A stretch of DNA of 64,000 nt from Thalassotalea_A litorea (GCF_043642205.1 NZ_JBHZSG010000012.1:1-64000); one strand, 5' to 3'; positions 1 through 9,617 are shown, counted from the stretch's first letter. Made by a program: numbers and translations. The notes: generated from the sequence alone by a model not told the origin.

Positions 1-166
1 CATTCTCTGCAATCAAAGCCTTGTCTAAAAGCCTTTAAATTCTCACTGAGTGAGCAATAATTTAATGGGATTGGTATGAGACACCTCTTAGTGGAATTGC
101 TATGATTGTCGAATCATCGACAATCAACCCATTGATAACAAACACCTAAAGATAACCGAGTACATA

Positions 167-1393
167 ATGAATATTGAATATGGTATTGGTGGCTCAACCG
201 CCTCGGACGAATTAGCAAAATTACAGGACATGTGTGCCGATCTGCAAGGCATTAACCAACAAGAATATCAACAAAGAATTGCGCGGGCTCAGGCAATCAT
301 GCAAGCCCAAAATATTGCTGCGGTTTACCTGAACGCCGGTACCAACCTTGCGTATTTTACCGGTACTCATTGGTACCCTTCCGAACGCATGGTCGGTGCA
401 CTGCTACCCGCCGAGGGAGAGATCGTCTATATTGCACCGCATTTCGAGTTAGACACGTTAAAACAATATATGGCCATCGACGGTAAAGTCCACACCTGGC
501 ACGAACATATCAATCCGTATCAAGTCTTTTTAGACGCCCTGTCTTTCCTCAACATTGATCATGGCAGTATTGGTATCGATGAAGCCACGCCGTTTTTTAT
601 CGCCAACGGCATTGCTCAACTCACTGTTCAGTATACCTGGGTCGACGCAAAGGCGGTAACCGCAGGTTGCCGTATGCAAAAGTCGTTAAACGAAATCGCG
701 ATAATGCAACGCGCAAAAGATATCACCTTAATTGTCCAACAGGCCGCCGCTCGTATTTTGTATCCGGGTATTCCGGTTACCGAAGTCGAACAGTTTATCG
801 ACGCGGCACATCGACGTCTTGGCGCTAGCCAGGGCTCGTATTTCTGTATCGTTTTATTTGGCACAGATACCGCGTTTCCTCATGGGGTTGCCAAACCGAA
901 AACACTCGATGTCAATGATATGGTACTAATTGATACGGGTTGTGAACTTTTTGGCTATCACTCAGACATTACTCGATCTTATGTGTTTGGAACGCCAAAC
1001 GAACGCCAACGTCAGGTTTGGGAACACGAAAAACAAGCGCAGCTTATTGCTTTTGCCGCAGCAAAGCCAAACCAGCCTTGCGCCGATGTGGATAGCGCAG
1101 CAAGAAGTTATCTTGCCTCTGTTGGTTATGGTCCTGAATATCAATTACCTGGCTTGCCGCATCGAACCGGACATGGAATTGGTCTGGATATTCATGAATG
1201 GCCATATTTAGTCGGCAATGACACGACGCCATTAGCCGAAGGTATGTGTTTCTCCAATGAGCCGATGCTTTGTATTCCCGGAGAGTTTGGGATTCGCCTC
1301 GAAGATCATTTTTATATGACCAAAACCGGGCCAAAATGGTTTACAGAACCGTCACACAGTATTGATAACCCTTTCGGTTATGGCGTTGAATAA
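167..1393 (+). CDS. M24 family metallopeptidase (Xaa-Pro peptidase-like)
   Basis: Predicted cytoplasmic two-metal peptidase of the creatinase/prolidase fold, 408 aa, full length for the family. The N-terminal creatinase-like domain covers about residues 35-165 and the pita-bread catalytic domain about 175-400. All five expected metal ligands are visible: D256 (LIDTG), D267 (SDITR), H336 (GHGIG), E365 (SNEPM) and E379 (RLEDHF). The family cleaves N-terminal residues ahead of proline; the exact substrate (dipeptide, aminopeptidase or creatinase-like) cannot be read from the sequence. The start is an ATG with only a weak purine-rich upstream stretch. The gene overlaps the next one, so the two are probably cotranscribed. 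Confidence 0.9.
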   Translation: MNIEYGIGGSTASDELAKLQDMCADLQGINQQEYQQRIARAQAIMQAQNIAAVYLNAGTNLAYFTGTHWYPSERMVGALLPAEGEIVYIAPHFELDTLKQYMAIDGKVHTWHEHINPYQVFLDALSFLNIDHGSIGIDEATPFFIANGIAQLTVQYTWVDAKAVTAGCRMQKSLNEIAIMQRAKDITLIVQQAAARILYPGIPVTEVEQFIDAAHRRLGASQGSYFCIVLFGTDTAFPHGVAKPKTLDVNDMVLIDTGCELFGYHSDITRSYVFGTPNERQRQVWEHEKQAQLIAFAAAKPNQPCADVDSAARSYLASVGYGPEYQLPGLPHRTGHGIGLDIHEWPYLVGNDTTPLAEGMCFSNEPMLCIPGEFGIRLEDHFYMTKTGPKWFTEPSHSIDNPFGYGVE

Positions 1394-2051
1394 GCCAGCA
1401 AGAGAAAACGTTGAAAAGGATGTAAAGTTGTTTGTGGTGAGTTTGCCAAGAACCGCCACTACCAGCTTTTGCCTGGCAATGCTCGAACAAGGCTTTCGCG
1501 TTGCCCATACTGCGTATATATTGGAAGCGTTTCAAAACGCTCAGATAATCGCTGATACACCGGTGTTTAATGATTATATTGCTCTGGATAATCAATATCC
1601 ACAGGCCAAATTTGTCTATCTGGAACGGGACGAGCAACAATGGTTAGCCTCAATTCGTCAGCTATTGTCACGTATGCAAACCAACTTGCAACGTCCTGAT
1701 GGCGGCTTCAATCCAATATTAAAACGCTGTTACCATGAGGTATTCGGGCATTTCTCAGCGTCAGATCTTAATTGCGACCAATACCTTCTCGATTGTTTTA
1801 CTCGTCACCAAAACCATCTCACTGAGTATTTTGCAAACCGCGATAATGACTTTATCCGATTGCAACCTGGCGATAATCTCTGGTGGCAAAAGGTCAGTGA
1901 GTTAATTAAACAACCACTGACAAACGCGCCTTTTCCCCATGTTAATATTGGCTCAAAAGTAACCAAATGGAATGAGTTAAAGCATCCCTTAAAAATCGAC
2001 TCGACCCGCAATGGCCGCTGCGATGATCTGACACAATTACTGTACCGTTAA
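1380..2051 (+). CDS. Sulfotransferase-family protein
   Basis: Protein of about 223 aa with a P-loop-like SLPRTATTSF motif near residues 21-30, which matches the 5'-phosphosulfate loop of PAPS-dependent sulfotransferases. A downstream segment (KFVYLERDEQQWLASIRQL) resembles the 3'-phosphate-binding strand-helix. The fold assignment is fair; the substrate is unknown. The reading frame opens at a TTG at 1362, but the ATG at 1380 is the better start. It overlaps the M24 peptidase stop by 14 nt, which suggests translational coupling. It is shorter than many sulfotransferases, so it could be a divergent or partially degenerate member. Confidence 0.65.
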   Translation: MALNKPARENVEKDVKLFVVSLPRTATTSFCLAMLEQGFRVAHTAYILEAFQNAQIIADTPVFNDYIALDNQYPQAKFVYLERDEQQWLASIRQLLSRMQTNLQRPDGGFNPILKRCYHEVFGHFSASDLNCDQYLLDCFTRHQNHLTEYFANRDNDFIRLQPGDNLWWQKVSELIKQPLTNAPFPHVNIGSKVTKWNELKHPLKIDSTRNGRCDDLTQLLYR

Positions 2052-2141
2052 ACCCCGTTACATTTTAATCTCGGGTAGCTATAGTCTCTGCTGCAATGTT
2101 TCGCTAGAATGAAAGCAATCTACTCGAAATTAATAATATTT

Positions 2142-2738
2142 ATGACAGCATTTTTTGAATTCATCCCGCTTATTATCTTTTTTGTCGTTTACAAAATGGT
2201 CGACATTTACTGGGCTACTGGTGCGTTAATCGTCGCCGCAGCCATTCAGATGATCATCATGAAAATTCAAGGTAAAGAGATCCCACAAAAACAATGGTGG
2301 TTATTCGGATTAATTGCCGTATTCGGCGCGCTCACCTTAATCTTTCAAAATGATGCCTTTATCAAATGGAAAGTTACCATCGTCAATGTCTTCTTTGCGC
2401 TCGGTCTGTGGGTTAGTCATACATTTTTTAAGAAAAACCTGCTGCAATCTATGCTCGGGGAATCGATTCGTATGCCGGAGAAAATCTGGACGCGATACAA
2501 CTATGCCTGGGTGATATTTTTTCTGGTTTGCGGTGTCCTTAATCTGTACGTCGCATTTAACTTTGAACAGGAAACCTGGGTAAACTTTAAAGTCTTTGGG
2601 TTGACAATTTTCACCTTTGTTTTTGCGTTAAGCTCCTTGCTGTTAATTTACAAGCATATTGAACCAGAGCCAGAAGCAGAATCGATTGAAGCTGCTACCG
2701 ACAACGCTGTTAATAACAAAGACGAATCAGGACAATAA
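2142..2738 (+). CDS. yciB: Inner-membrane septation protein A (YciB/IspZ family)
   Basis: Small polytopic inner-membrane protein with about five to six hydrophobic segments. The N terminus (FFEFIPLIIFFVVYKMVDIY) aligns with the start of YciB from Escherichia and Vibrio, and ATG 2142 places the first residue at the family position. An upstream ATG at 2109 would add 11 residues without precedent. YciB is linked in the literature to septation and envelope integrity; its biochemistry is unresolved. The C-terminal tail is acidic (EPEPEAESIEAA) and cytoplasmic-looking. The stop codon is followed after 1 nt by yciI, so the pair is almost certainly one transcript. Confidence 0.92.
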   Translation: MTAFFEFIPLIIFFVVYKMVDIYWATGALIVAAAIQMIIMKIQGKEIPQKQWWLFGLIAVFGALTLIFQNDAFIKWKVTIVNVFFALGLWVSHTFFKKNLLQSMLGESIRMPEKIWTRYNYAWVIFFLVCGVLNLYVAFNFEQETWVNFKVFGLTIFTFVFALSSLLLIYKHIEPEPEAESIEAATDNAVNNKDESGQ

Positions 2739-2739
2739 C

Positions 2740-3036
2740 GTGCTTTATGCCATTATCAGCGAAGACAATGACAACAGTTTGGCGTTAAGACTGTCGGTTA
2801 GAGACCAGCATCTTGCAAGGTTACAACAATTAAAAGATCAGGGACGGTTAGTGTTAGCTGGCCCCTGCCCTGCCATTGACGATGAGAACCCAGGTGAGGC
2901 GGGCTTTACCGGTTCGCTATTGGTGCTAGAGTTCGATAACTTGCAGGATGCTAAAGCCTGGGCGGATGCAGATCCTTACATTAGCGCAGGCGTTTATAAA
3001 TCGGTGATGGTGAAACCCTTTAAACAGGTTTTCTAA
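2740..3036 (+). CDS. yciI: YciI family protein
   Basis: A 98-aa protein of the YciI family, a dimeric alpha/beta-barrel (ferredoxin-like) fold with no established reaction. Start chosen at GTG 2740: it gives the family length and an AGGA sits about 8 nt upstream, whereas the open frame upstream only overlaps yciB. Family signatures are YAIISEDNDNSLALR at the N terminus, a conserved histidine (DQHLARL) and LVLAGPCP. It sits 1 nt behind yciB and ends at a strong hairpin terminator, which closes the operon. Confidence 0.9.
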   Translation: MLYAIISEDNDNSLALRLSVRDQHLARLQQLKDQGRLVLAGPCPAIDDENPGEAGFTGSLLVLEFDNLQDAKAWADADPYISAGVYKSVMVKPFKQVF

Positions 3037-3042
3037 AGGTTA

Positions 3043-3066
3043 GCATGGCGCTTGCGCCATGCTTTT
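3043..3066. terminator. Rho-independent terminator after yciI
   Basis: Perfect 8-bp stem GCATGGCG/CGCCATGC with a CTTG loop, followed by TTTT. It lies between convergent genes. The T-run serves the plus strand (yciBI). Confidence 0.8.
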
Positions 3067-3069
3067 CAA

Positions 3070-3930
3070 TCAATGGGACTTCTGACCATTGATATATTCC
3101 ATAATCGAGACATAATCCATTACCCAGTAGCGATTTTTGTGTTTCGCCAGATACGCTAAAAACCTGTTGTGAGCAGTGGTACTAACGCTTAAGTGATCGC
3201 CACCAACACCATGGAAAATAATATTAATGACGCCTCCGTTGATCCCCTCGTGTTCAACGTAAGCTATCAATTGTTCAGCAGTTACATTGACCGGTGCCCA
3301 CAATTGGTTAAATGATGGCCCTAGCTCTGTCTCGTAGCCTTTAATGGCAACAAACTCCCTTTCAATGGCCTGTAAAAAGGATTGCTGATTGACGACACGA
3401 ATATCCCCACACGGCGGTGTAAAGGTTCGGTGTTGCTTACCATCAATGGCGAACAGGTAATCATTCGCCAGACGAATTTCACTCACCACATCCGTGATGG
3501 TTCGTTGCGACAAATCCAAATGGTCGGCAACCCAGTCCCTGCCATCTTCAGATTTTGAACAACCATGAAACAGGCTATGATTACCCAGCTCATGTCCCTG
3601 CTTAGCGGCCGCACGCCATTCTTCCAAACGTTGCCTCACCACAGGTGATGCCAAGGTTAAATAAAAACTGGCGCGAAGCCCATGACGATTTAACGCTGGC
3701 AATGCATTATCGAGATGAGAGTCTAATGCATCGTCATAACTTAGGCTCACCGCAACCAATTGCTTTTCAGGCCAGGTGATATGTTGTATTGATTTACCTT
3801 GTTCTGCGGTTATTGGTTTTTCATTTGTTGGTTTAGCCGTTGAAGAAACGGATATCGTCATCGTCAATAAGGCTATTGCGATGTTGTGTAAAAACCGAAT
3901 AACCACTCTGTCAGAGGTTTGTTTTAACAT
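3070..3930 (-). CDS. Exported polysaccharide deacetylase (NodB domain, CE4-like)
   Basis: 286-aa protein with a hydrophobic signal peptide at about residues 10-32 (the charged start extends further than usual), then a NodB homology domain at about 55-270. Carbohydrate esterase 4 motifs are visible: SYDD (D66-D67; motif 1 is usually TFDD) and H113-x4-NH-x3-H122 (HELGNHSLFH) for the metal triad. The family removes N- or O-acetyl groups from chitin, peptidoglycan or exopolysaccharide. The substrate here is unknown, and the periplasmic location is inferred from the signal peptide. It is a single gene convergent with yciI. Confidence 0.85.
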   Translation of the reverse strand: MLKQTSDRVVIRFLHNIAIALLTMTISVSSTAKPTNEKPITAEQGKSIQHITWPEKQLVAVSLSYDDALDSHLDNALPALNRHGLRASFYLTLASPVVRQRLEEWRAAAKQGHELGNHSLFHGCSKSEDGRDWVADHLDLSQRTITDVVSEIRLANDYLFAIDGKQHRTFTPPCGDIRVVNQQSFLQAIEREFVAIKGYETELGPSFNQLWAPVNVTAEQLIAYVEHEGINGGVINIIFHGVGGDHLSVSTTAHNRFLAYLAKHKNRYWVMDYVSIMEYINGQKSH

Positions 3931-3965
3931 ACCCTACCTTTGCAACCGCACCATGTTGCTCAATC

Positions 3966-5099
3966 TCAATGGTTTTGTTTCACAACATCGTCTTGTTGAG
4001 CATCATTGTCCTTATCAACGTCTTCGTCTTGCTGTAGTTGTTCAACCTGTGTATCCAATCGAGCGGAGTCACTTAACAACACAGAAAACCATTGCCCTTC
4101 CGCAGAATTTTCCAGCGCGATCTTAATGATCATGGTTAAAGGTACGGACAATAGCATCCCCACGGTTCCTAACAACCAGCCCCAAAACACCAAACTCAGG
4201 AACACAACTAATGTCGATAATCCGAGGCCTTTTCCTAAATATTTGGGCTCAACAATGTTACCCATCACCGTATTGATCAGAATGTAACCCAGACCAATAA
4301 ATCCAGCCATCGCGGGATTAAGTTGCACCAGCGCCAAAAGCACTGCCGGAACCGCCGCGATAATCGATCCAATATTAGGGATAAAATTAAACAAGAATGC
4401 GACAACGCCCCACAGTAGATAAAAATCAAGACCAAATGCCCACAACATGGTACTTACCAGAATACCTGTGCCAATACTGACAACGGTTTTGATCGCCAGA
4501 TACTGATTAACAGAAGACAAAAATTTGTCTATCTGCGCCATTTTCATTTGTGGGTCCTGAAATGCCAGATGTAATTTCGTTGGTATGGTTGAGGCTTCAA
4601 GCAGCATAAAGACGACGGTTAGAATGATAAAGAACAAATTCGCCATAATGTTACCGAAGCTAGACAACATATTGGCCGCAAAGCCCATCGCCGCGCCCGG
4701 GTCGAGATACTGCATAAAAAACGACTTTGACACGCGAATATTATTATTAGCAAGCGTATCAATTAAACCGGAAAATTTTTCGGTGACCTGAGATTTGTAT
4801 GTCGGCATTGACGAGGATAATTCATTCAGAGAATTACCAAGTAATCCGGTTATTAAAAAGCCAGCGCCGAAAAACAGGCCGATTACGACAAACACCGCCA
4901 CAATTTTCGGAACGCGATATTCTACCGCCTTATTCACCAAAGGATTGCAGGCAATAGCAATAAATATGGATAATAAAAAAGGTACCAGGAGGTTTGACGC
5001 CACCTTGACCCCAGCCATAATAATAACCAGTAATGCCACCACAAAAATTGCTCTAACGACACCACTATCGGCTGTCTGTCCTTGATTTACTTGTCCCAT
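3966..5099 (-). CDS. AI-2E family transporter (PerM/TqsA-like permease)
   Basis: 377-aa integral membrane protein of the AI-2E transporter family with about eight hydrophobic segments. The N-terminal pair is at about residues 16-85, a soluble stretch follows (SSMPTYKSQVTEKFSGL), and the C-terminal block contains the typical GxIxPKYLGKGLGLS-like segment and a long hydrophobic end. The tail is very acidic and glutamine-rich (QLQQDEDVDKDNDAQ). Members include autoinducer-2 exporters and sodium/proton antiporters, so the name should not be read as proof of AI-2 transport. It is monocistronic; 170 nt separate it from the divergent yfcH-like gene. Confidence 0.88.
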   Translation of the reverse strand: MGQVNQGQTADSGVVRAIFVVALLVIIMAGVKVASNLLVPFLLSIFIAIACNPLVNKAVEYRVPKIVAVFVVIGLFFGAGFLITGLLGNSLNELSSSMPTYKSQVTEKFSGLIDTLANNNIRVSKSFFMQYLDPGAAMGFAANMLSSFGNIMANLFFIILTVVFMLLEASTIPTKLHLAFQDPQMKMAQIDKFLSSVNQYLAIKTVVSIGTGILVSTMLWAFGLDFYLLWGVVAFLFNFIPNIGSIIAAVPAVLLALVQLNPAMAGFIGLGYILINTVMGNIVEPKYLGKGLGLSTLVVFLSLVFWGWLLGTVGMLLSVPLTMIIKIALENSAEGQWFSVLLSDSARLDTQVEQLQQDEDVDKDNDAQQDDVVKQNH

Positions 5100-5269
5100 A
5101 TATATTCCAACATATTGTTTTCATTTACCTTAGCAAAAAATGATCGGGATAGTAAGGTAAGCCCTATAACAGAAATAAGGAAAATAAACGGATAGAAATT
5201 TTGACTCTGAATTACATGTCATCGCCGATGTTGCGCTACGTTTAACTAATACAGGAAACGAAACAGCCT

Positions 5270-6175
5270 ATGATGAAACTTCTGATCACCGGTGGTACCG
5301 GACTCATTGGTAGCCATTTTATTCGACGCTATCAGGACAAATACGCCTTTACGCTTGTGTCTCGTCAACATACACCCATTCTGTCGAGCGATATCAATCA
5401 AGCGGCCATCACCTTCATTGACAGCTTGGCAGCACTGCCCCATTTAAATGACTTTGATGTGGTCATCAATCTAGCGGGTCAACCGATTGTTGATAAACGT
5501 TGGAATCGCATACAAAAGCAAAAAATTTGCCATAGCCGCTGGCATATTACCGAGCAACTCAGCCGACTCATCAATGACAGTGACACCCCGCCCAGGGTAT
5601 TTTTATCCGGTTCGGCGATTGGTTTTTATGGCAGGCAGGGGGAAGAGGAGATTGACGAAAGCTTCACCGACATTTATCCAGAATTTAGTCACCAACTATG
5701 CAAAGTGTGGGAAGATAAAGCGCGATTATGTCACAACAAGACCCGATTGTGCTTGCTCAGAACCGGAATCGTGCTGGAGCGTAATCGCGGCGCGCTGGCA
5801 AAAATGATCCCGCCTTTTCGCATGGGGTTAGGCGGTCGCCTTTCCCATGGCAAACAAGTGATGTCATGGATCCATATCGACGATATGGTTGCCGCAATGC
5901 AATTTATGATCGAACATGACAGTATTCGTGGACCGGTAAATATGACGGCTCCTAACCCGGTCAGTAATCGCGAATTTAGCGAGGCACTGGCGAAAACGCT
6001 AGGCCGACCGAATCTTGCAACGATGCCATCATTCGTGGTGCGCGCGTTATTTGGAGAGATGGCTGACTTAATGCTGTATGGGCAACGGGTGTTACCTATT
6101 GCCTTATTAAAAGCTGGCTTTACCTTTGAGCACAGTCAACTAGACGATGCACTTGCACAGTTATTAAAACCCTGA
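5270..6175 (+). CDS. yfcH: TIGR01777 epimerase-like SDR protein (YfcH type)
   Basis: 301-aa atypical short-chain dehydrogenase (SDR39U1/YfcH group). The nucleotide-binding GGTGLIG motif is at residues 8-14, SGSAIGFYG marks the central active-site region, and a C-terminal DUF1731-like stretch (VRALFGEMADLMLYGQRVLP) is typical of the group. Length matches E. coli YfcH. Predicted cytoplasmic NAD(P)-binding protein of unknown substrate; a plant relative affects plastid division. Two adjacent ATGs (5270, 5273) are possible. A strong terminator follows directly, so the gene is monocistronic. Confidence 0.9.
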   Translation: MMKLLITGGTGLIGSHFIRRYQDKYAFTLVSRQHTPILSSDINQAAITFIDSLAALPHLNDFDVVINLAGQPIVDKRWNRIQKQKICHSRWHITEQLSRLINDSDTPPRVFLSGSAIGFYGRQGEEEIDESFTDIYPEFSHQLCKVWEDKARLCHNKTRLCLLRTGIVLERNRGALAKMIPPFRMGLGGRLSHGKQVMSWIHIDDMVAAMQFMIEHDSIRGPVNMTAPNPVSNREFSEALAKTLGRPNLATMPSFVVRALFGEMADLMLYGQRVLPIALLKAGFTFEHSQLDDALAQLLKP

Positions 6176-6185
6176 CCTCGTGAAA

Positions 6186-6215
6186 AAGGGCCTGTATCAA
6201 GGCCCTTATTTTTCG
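6186..6215. terminator. Terminator after the yfcH-like gene
   Basis: Stem AAGGGCC/GGCCCTT with an 8-nt loop, followed by a T-rich run (ATTTTTC). The A-run on the left side also allows use on the opposite strand for ybbP. Confidence 0.8.
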
Positions 6216-6297
6216 GTTGTCAAAGATGCTGTTTTAAACGGCAAATTAGTAGTGTCAAGTTACCTGGCCTCAAGTCATAGAGCATTTCTGACTTAAT

Positions 6298-6349
6298 ACT
6301 TAGAACTTAGAACTTAGAACTTAAAACTTAGAACTTTGAACTTTGAACG
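6298..6349. repeat. Heptanucleotide tandem repeat (ACTTAGA)
   Basis: About seven successive copies of a 7-nt unit, ACTTAGA, the later ones drifting to ACTTTGA. It lies in the 220-nt spacer between the yfcH terminator and the end of ybbP. No ORF covers it, and no hairpin is evident. Confidence 0.85.
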
Positions 6350-6399
6350 TAGACAGATTCGCATTCGCCGTTTCTTACTGACAACCCTTTATTTGTACT

Positions 6400-8910
6400 T
6401 TACAAGGTGCGCCGGATCAAGGTTAGGCTCGATAATTTTAGTAATCGATAGCAGGACGCCATGCCCAGCGCACCAACAATAACAGCTCCTAACACCGTAC
6501 CCAGCAACCAATATTGCCAGTGCAACGTCGCGCTCATATCAAAAACCTGGGTTTGCAGGATAAACACGCCAATTTCCATCGACAGACTCCCTAGCAATCC
6601 CGCCAGCGCACCAAGAATGACAAACTCAAGCAACACACTATTGGTCAGTAGGCTCCCTTTAGCGCCAAGGGTTCTGAGAATAGCCAATTCCCTCTCTCGC
6701 TCTTCCATACTGGCCTGAACCTGCGCAATCAACACCAGAGCACCCGCGATCAATACCAGAATAAGAATAAACTCTACCGCCAGTGACACCTGTGAAATAA
6801 CCGTGCGTAGCTGATTAATAATCGCATCAACATCAATAATACTGATGGTCGGGTAATCTTTCAAAAACGTCTGGAACTCAGATTTTTGCAACGCAGGTAC
6901 GTAAATAGCGGCGATATAGGTTGCCGGAAAATCAGCAAGTACCGACTCCGAAAATATCATATAGAAATTCGGCTGCATCGACTGCCAGTTGACCGTGCGG
7001 ATGCTAGTCACCGGCATAGAAACCGTTTCACTGCCCAGTTGAAATGTCAGTTCATCACCTACGTTAACTTGTAGTCGTTCTGCCAATTCCTGTTCCACGG
7101 AGACTTCAGGTTTGGGTTGTTCAGAATCGAACCATTGACCGGCAACGATTTCGTTTTCTTTTGGCAGGGTTTTGTGCCAGGTCAGGTTCAACTCCCGGCC
7201 GATCCCCCGGCGTCCCTGTTCACTCGCATTTTCGTCTTCTTTGGAAACACGGCGACGCACTTGCTCTTCGTTTATCGCCGATAAACGACCACGCACAATC
7301 GGATACAAATCACTGGCGGCTAACCCTTGTGCTTGTAAAAACGCCTCAACGGCCGGCACTTGCGTCTTACTTACGTTAACTAAAAACTGATTAGGTGTAT
7401 TTTGCGGTAATTGAGCTTGCCATTCCCCAATCAAGTCATTGCGCACAACCAGCATCAATAATAAAAGTTGGATAGCAATGGTAAAACTGACCAATTGCAC
7501 CTGATTGGCTTTGGCCCGACGTTTTAAATTGGCCATCGACAGGTGGAATGCCTGCCCTGCCTGACTGCCAACCGCACGTCCAGCGTTGATCAATACATGT
7601 CCAAGTAACAAAATAGTAGCAATGATGGCTCCTGCCCCCAGGATGAGAGCGCCGGTAAGCAATAGATTTTGACTAAATAGCCAGAGTAATAAAACTACCG
7701 CCAACAGCGGCGGTGTGCGTTCAAGCCAGGATAAGGCTCTTTCAAATCCGGCAAAGCCACGAATGACCGAAATGGCTGGCGTCGCAATCAACTGTCGTAG
7801 CGGGATAATCGCAAACGCCACCGCACAGACAACCCCCGTGAAAACGGCAACAAATACCGGATACGCTGAGATCTTTAACGTCACATCGGGCACCACGTCC
7901 GCCATAAACTGAATACCGATGTACTGGATACCATAGCCAATCACCAGACCGACCAGAATCGAAAAACTTGCCAATGCTCCCCAGTGCAATAGATACAATT
8001 TACGGATAAAAGCAGACGATGCACCGATTGCCTTGTATACCGCAACCATAGGCTGATGGCGTTGGCCATAACGTCGAGACGCAACAGAAACGGCGACGGC
8101 CGCTAAGATAATTCCTAACATACTGGCAAGGGATAAATAGCTTTCAGCGCGATTTAGCGCATTAGCCAGCGGACTTTGCTGATCTTTGATATCGCGAAAA
8201 CGCTGTGTTTCTAAAATCTGTGGTTTAGCCCAATCGGAAAAATCACTAATAGCGTCACCGGCAAACAAATATTTGTAGGTCAACCGGCTGCCAGGCTGAA
8301 CAATATCGGTGGCAGGAACATCGTCGACGTGGATCATGACTCTAGGACCAGAGGTAAACACGCTAAAAGAAGAGTCTGGCTCCTTATCAATCACCCCTGA
8401 AATGGTAAATTCGCTATTGCCAAGCTCGAAGCGGTCCCCTACCTGTAGATTCAGATTGTTCAGTAACGACGGACCAACGTATGCATTGCCCCTTGCTGGT
8501 GGTTGAGCGCTTGAGACCGTCATACCATCATCATTGCGTAGTTTTGCAACCATGAGATTGCCACGCAGTGGATAGCCATCACTCACCGCTTTCACCGACG
8601 CAAGGACCATATCTTCCTCGCCAAACACCATCGAAGAAAACTGTAACAATTGCGCGTGTTTTAACCCCATTTCCTGAGCTTTCAGGAGATACTTATCCGC
8701 TACTGGACGTGGCGATTGCAAAACCCGGTCTGCCGCAATAAAACTGTTACTTTGTTGAATCAAGGCTGATTTAATTTGTGCCGAAAAGCCAGACAGGCTG
8801 AACACGCTGGCGACGGCAATAATTAATGCAACCGCGATGATGGTCAACTCACCCCGTTTTAATTCGTGACGGAACAATCGCCAGGATTGTGTAGCCCATA
8901 CCGACATCAT
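6400..8910 (-). CDS. ybbP: FtsX-like ABC transporter permease (YbbP type)
   Basis: 836-aa inner-membrane permease with two FtsX/MacB-like permease modules: one hydrophobic segment near residue 20-45, a periplasmic MacB-PCD-like region, a first membrane block about 255-430, a second periplasmic region about 490-690, and a final three-helix block about 695-830. Size and layout match E. coli YbbP. It forms the membrane half of the exporter with YbbA; this type is thought to move or extract lipophilic compounds, but the substrate is unproven. Its ATG overlaps the ybbA stop by one base (TAATG), indicating translational coupling. Confidence 0.92.
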   Translation of the reverse strand: MMSVWATQSWRLFRHELKRGELTIIAVALIIAVASVFSLSGFSAQIKSALIQQSNSFIAADRVLQSPRPVADKYLLKAQEMGLKHAQLLQFSSMVFGEEDMVLASVKAVSDGYPLRGNLMVAKLRNDDGMTVSSAQPPARGNAYVGPSLLNNLNLQVGDRFELGNSEFTISGVIDKEPDSSFSVFTSGPRVMIHVDDVPATDIVQPGSRLTYKYLFAGDAISDFSDWAKPQILETQRFRDIKDQQSPLANALNRAESYLSLASMLGIILAAVAVSVASRRYGQRHQPMVAVYKAIGASSAFIRKLYLLHWGALASFSILVGLVIGYGIQYIGIQFMADVVPDVTLKISAYPVFVAVFTGVVCAVAFAIIPLRQLIATPAISVIRGFAGFERALSWLERTPPLLAVVLLLWLFSQNLLLTGALILGAGAIIATILLLGHVLINAGRAVGSQAGQAFHLSMANLKRRAKANQVQLVSFTIAIQLLLLMLVVRNDLIGEWQAQLPQNTPNQFLVNVSKTQVPAVEAFLQAQGLAASDLYPIVRGRLSAINEEQVRRRVSKEDENASEQGRRGIGRELNLTWHKTLPKENEIVAGQWFDSEQPKPEVSVEQELAERLQVNVGDELTFQLGSETVSMPVTSIRTVNWQSMQPNFYMIFSESVLADFPATYIAAIYVPALQKSEFQTFLKDYPTISIIDVDAIINQLRTVISQVSLAVEFILILVLIAGALVLIAQVQASMEERERELAILRTLGAKGSLLTNSVLLEFVILGALAGLLGSLSMEIGVFILQTQVFDMSATLHWQYWLLGTVLGAVIVGALGMASCYRLLKLSSLTLIRRTL

Positions 8911-9617
8911 TACACTACCTCGGCCATGGGATTAACCGATTCACTCAGCTCACCTGCGTGCATCACTAATTGACGCTGACATTGGGCCGCCAACTCATTA
9001 TCGTGCGTTACAAGAACCAATGTTGTGCCCTGCTGTTGATTTAATTCAAACAGCAATTCGCTGACAGTAGCACCGGTTTTACTGTCCAGATTCCCGGTCG
9101 GTTCGTCTGCGAATAAGATGTCAGGTGAGCTAATAAACGCTCGGGCAATCGCCACTCGTTGCTGCTCTCCACCGGACAGTTGGGATGGAAAATGATCGGC
9201 GCGGTCTTGAAGCCCAACTTTTTCCAGCATCGCCAACGCGCGCTGCTGTGCGTCGCTATCGCCTGCCAATTCCGCTGGCAACATAACATTTTCCATTGCG
9301 GTTAAGCTGTTTATTAACAAGAAGGATTGAAAGATAAAACCAACGTGCTTTGCCCTGACAGCGGAACGTTGTTCTTCATCAAACTTGTGCAAAGGGGCCT
9401 GTTTGAGGTAGATTTCCCCTTGAGAGGGTGTATCCAACCCGGCAAGCAATGACAAAAGCGTGGTTTTACCGGAACCTGACGCGCCAATAATGGCGACGGT
9501 TTCTCCCGGACGAACCTGTAAATCGATCGGTTGTAGAATTTCCAGCGTTTTCTCGCCGGTTGTAACCTGTTTGGTCACCTGGCGACATTGTAAAATTAAA
9601 TCAGGATCCTGAAGCAT
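8910..9617 (-). CDS. ybbA: ABC transporter ATP-binding protein (YbbA type)
   Basis: 235-aa ATPase of the LolD/MacB class. Walker A GASGSGKTT at residues 45-53, Q-loop in FIFQSF, signature LSGGEQQR near 148, Walker B ILFADEPTG near 168, and H-loop THD near 203. The open frame extends upstream to a TTG at 9668, but the ATG at 9617 gives the family N terminus. That ATG overlaps the divergent tesA start codon by two bases, so the ybbAP promoter and leader must lie inside the tesA coding region. It works with YbbP as a cytoplasmic motor of an envelope exporter. Confidence 0.92.
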   Translation of the reverse strand: MLQDPDLILQCRQVTKQVTTGEKTLEILQPIDLQVRPGETVAIIGASGSGKTTLLSLLAGLDTPSQGEIYLKQAPLHKFDEEQRSAVRAKHVGFIFQSFLLINSLTAMENVMLPAELAGDSDAQQRALAMLEKVGLQDRADHFPSQLSGGEQQRVAIARAFISSPDILFADEPTGNLDSKTGATVSELLFELNQQQGTTLVLVTHDNELAAQCQRQLVMHAGELSESVNPMAEVV

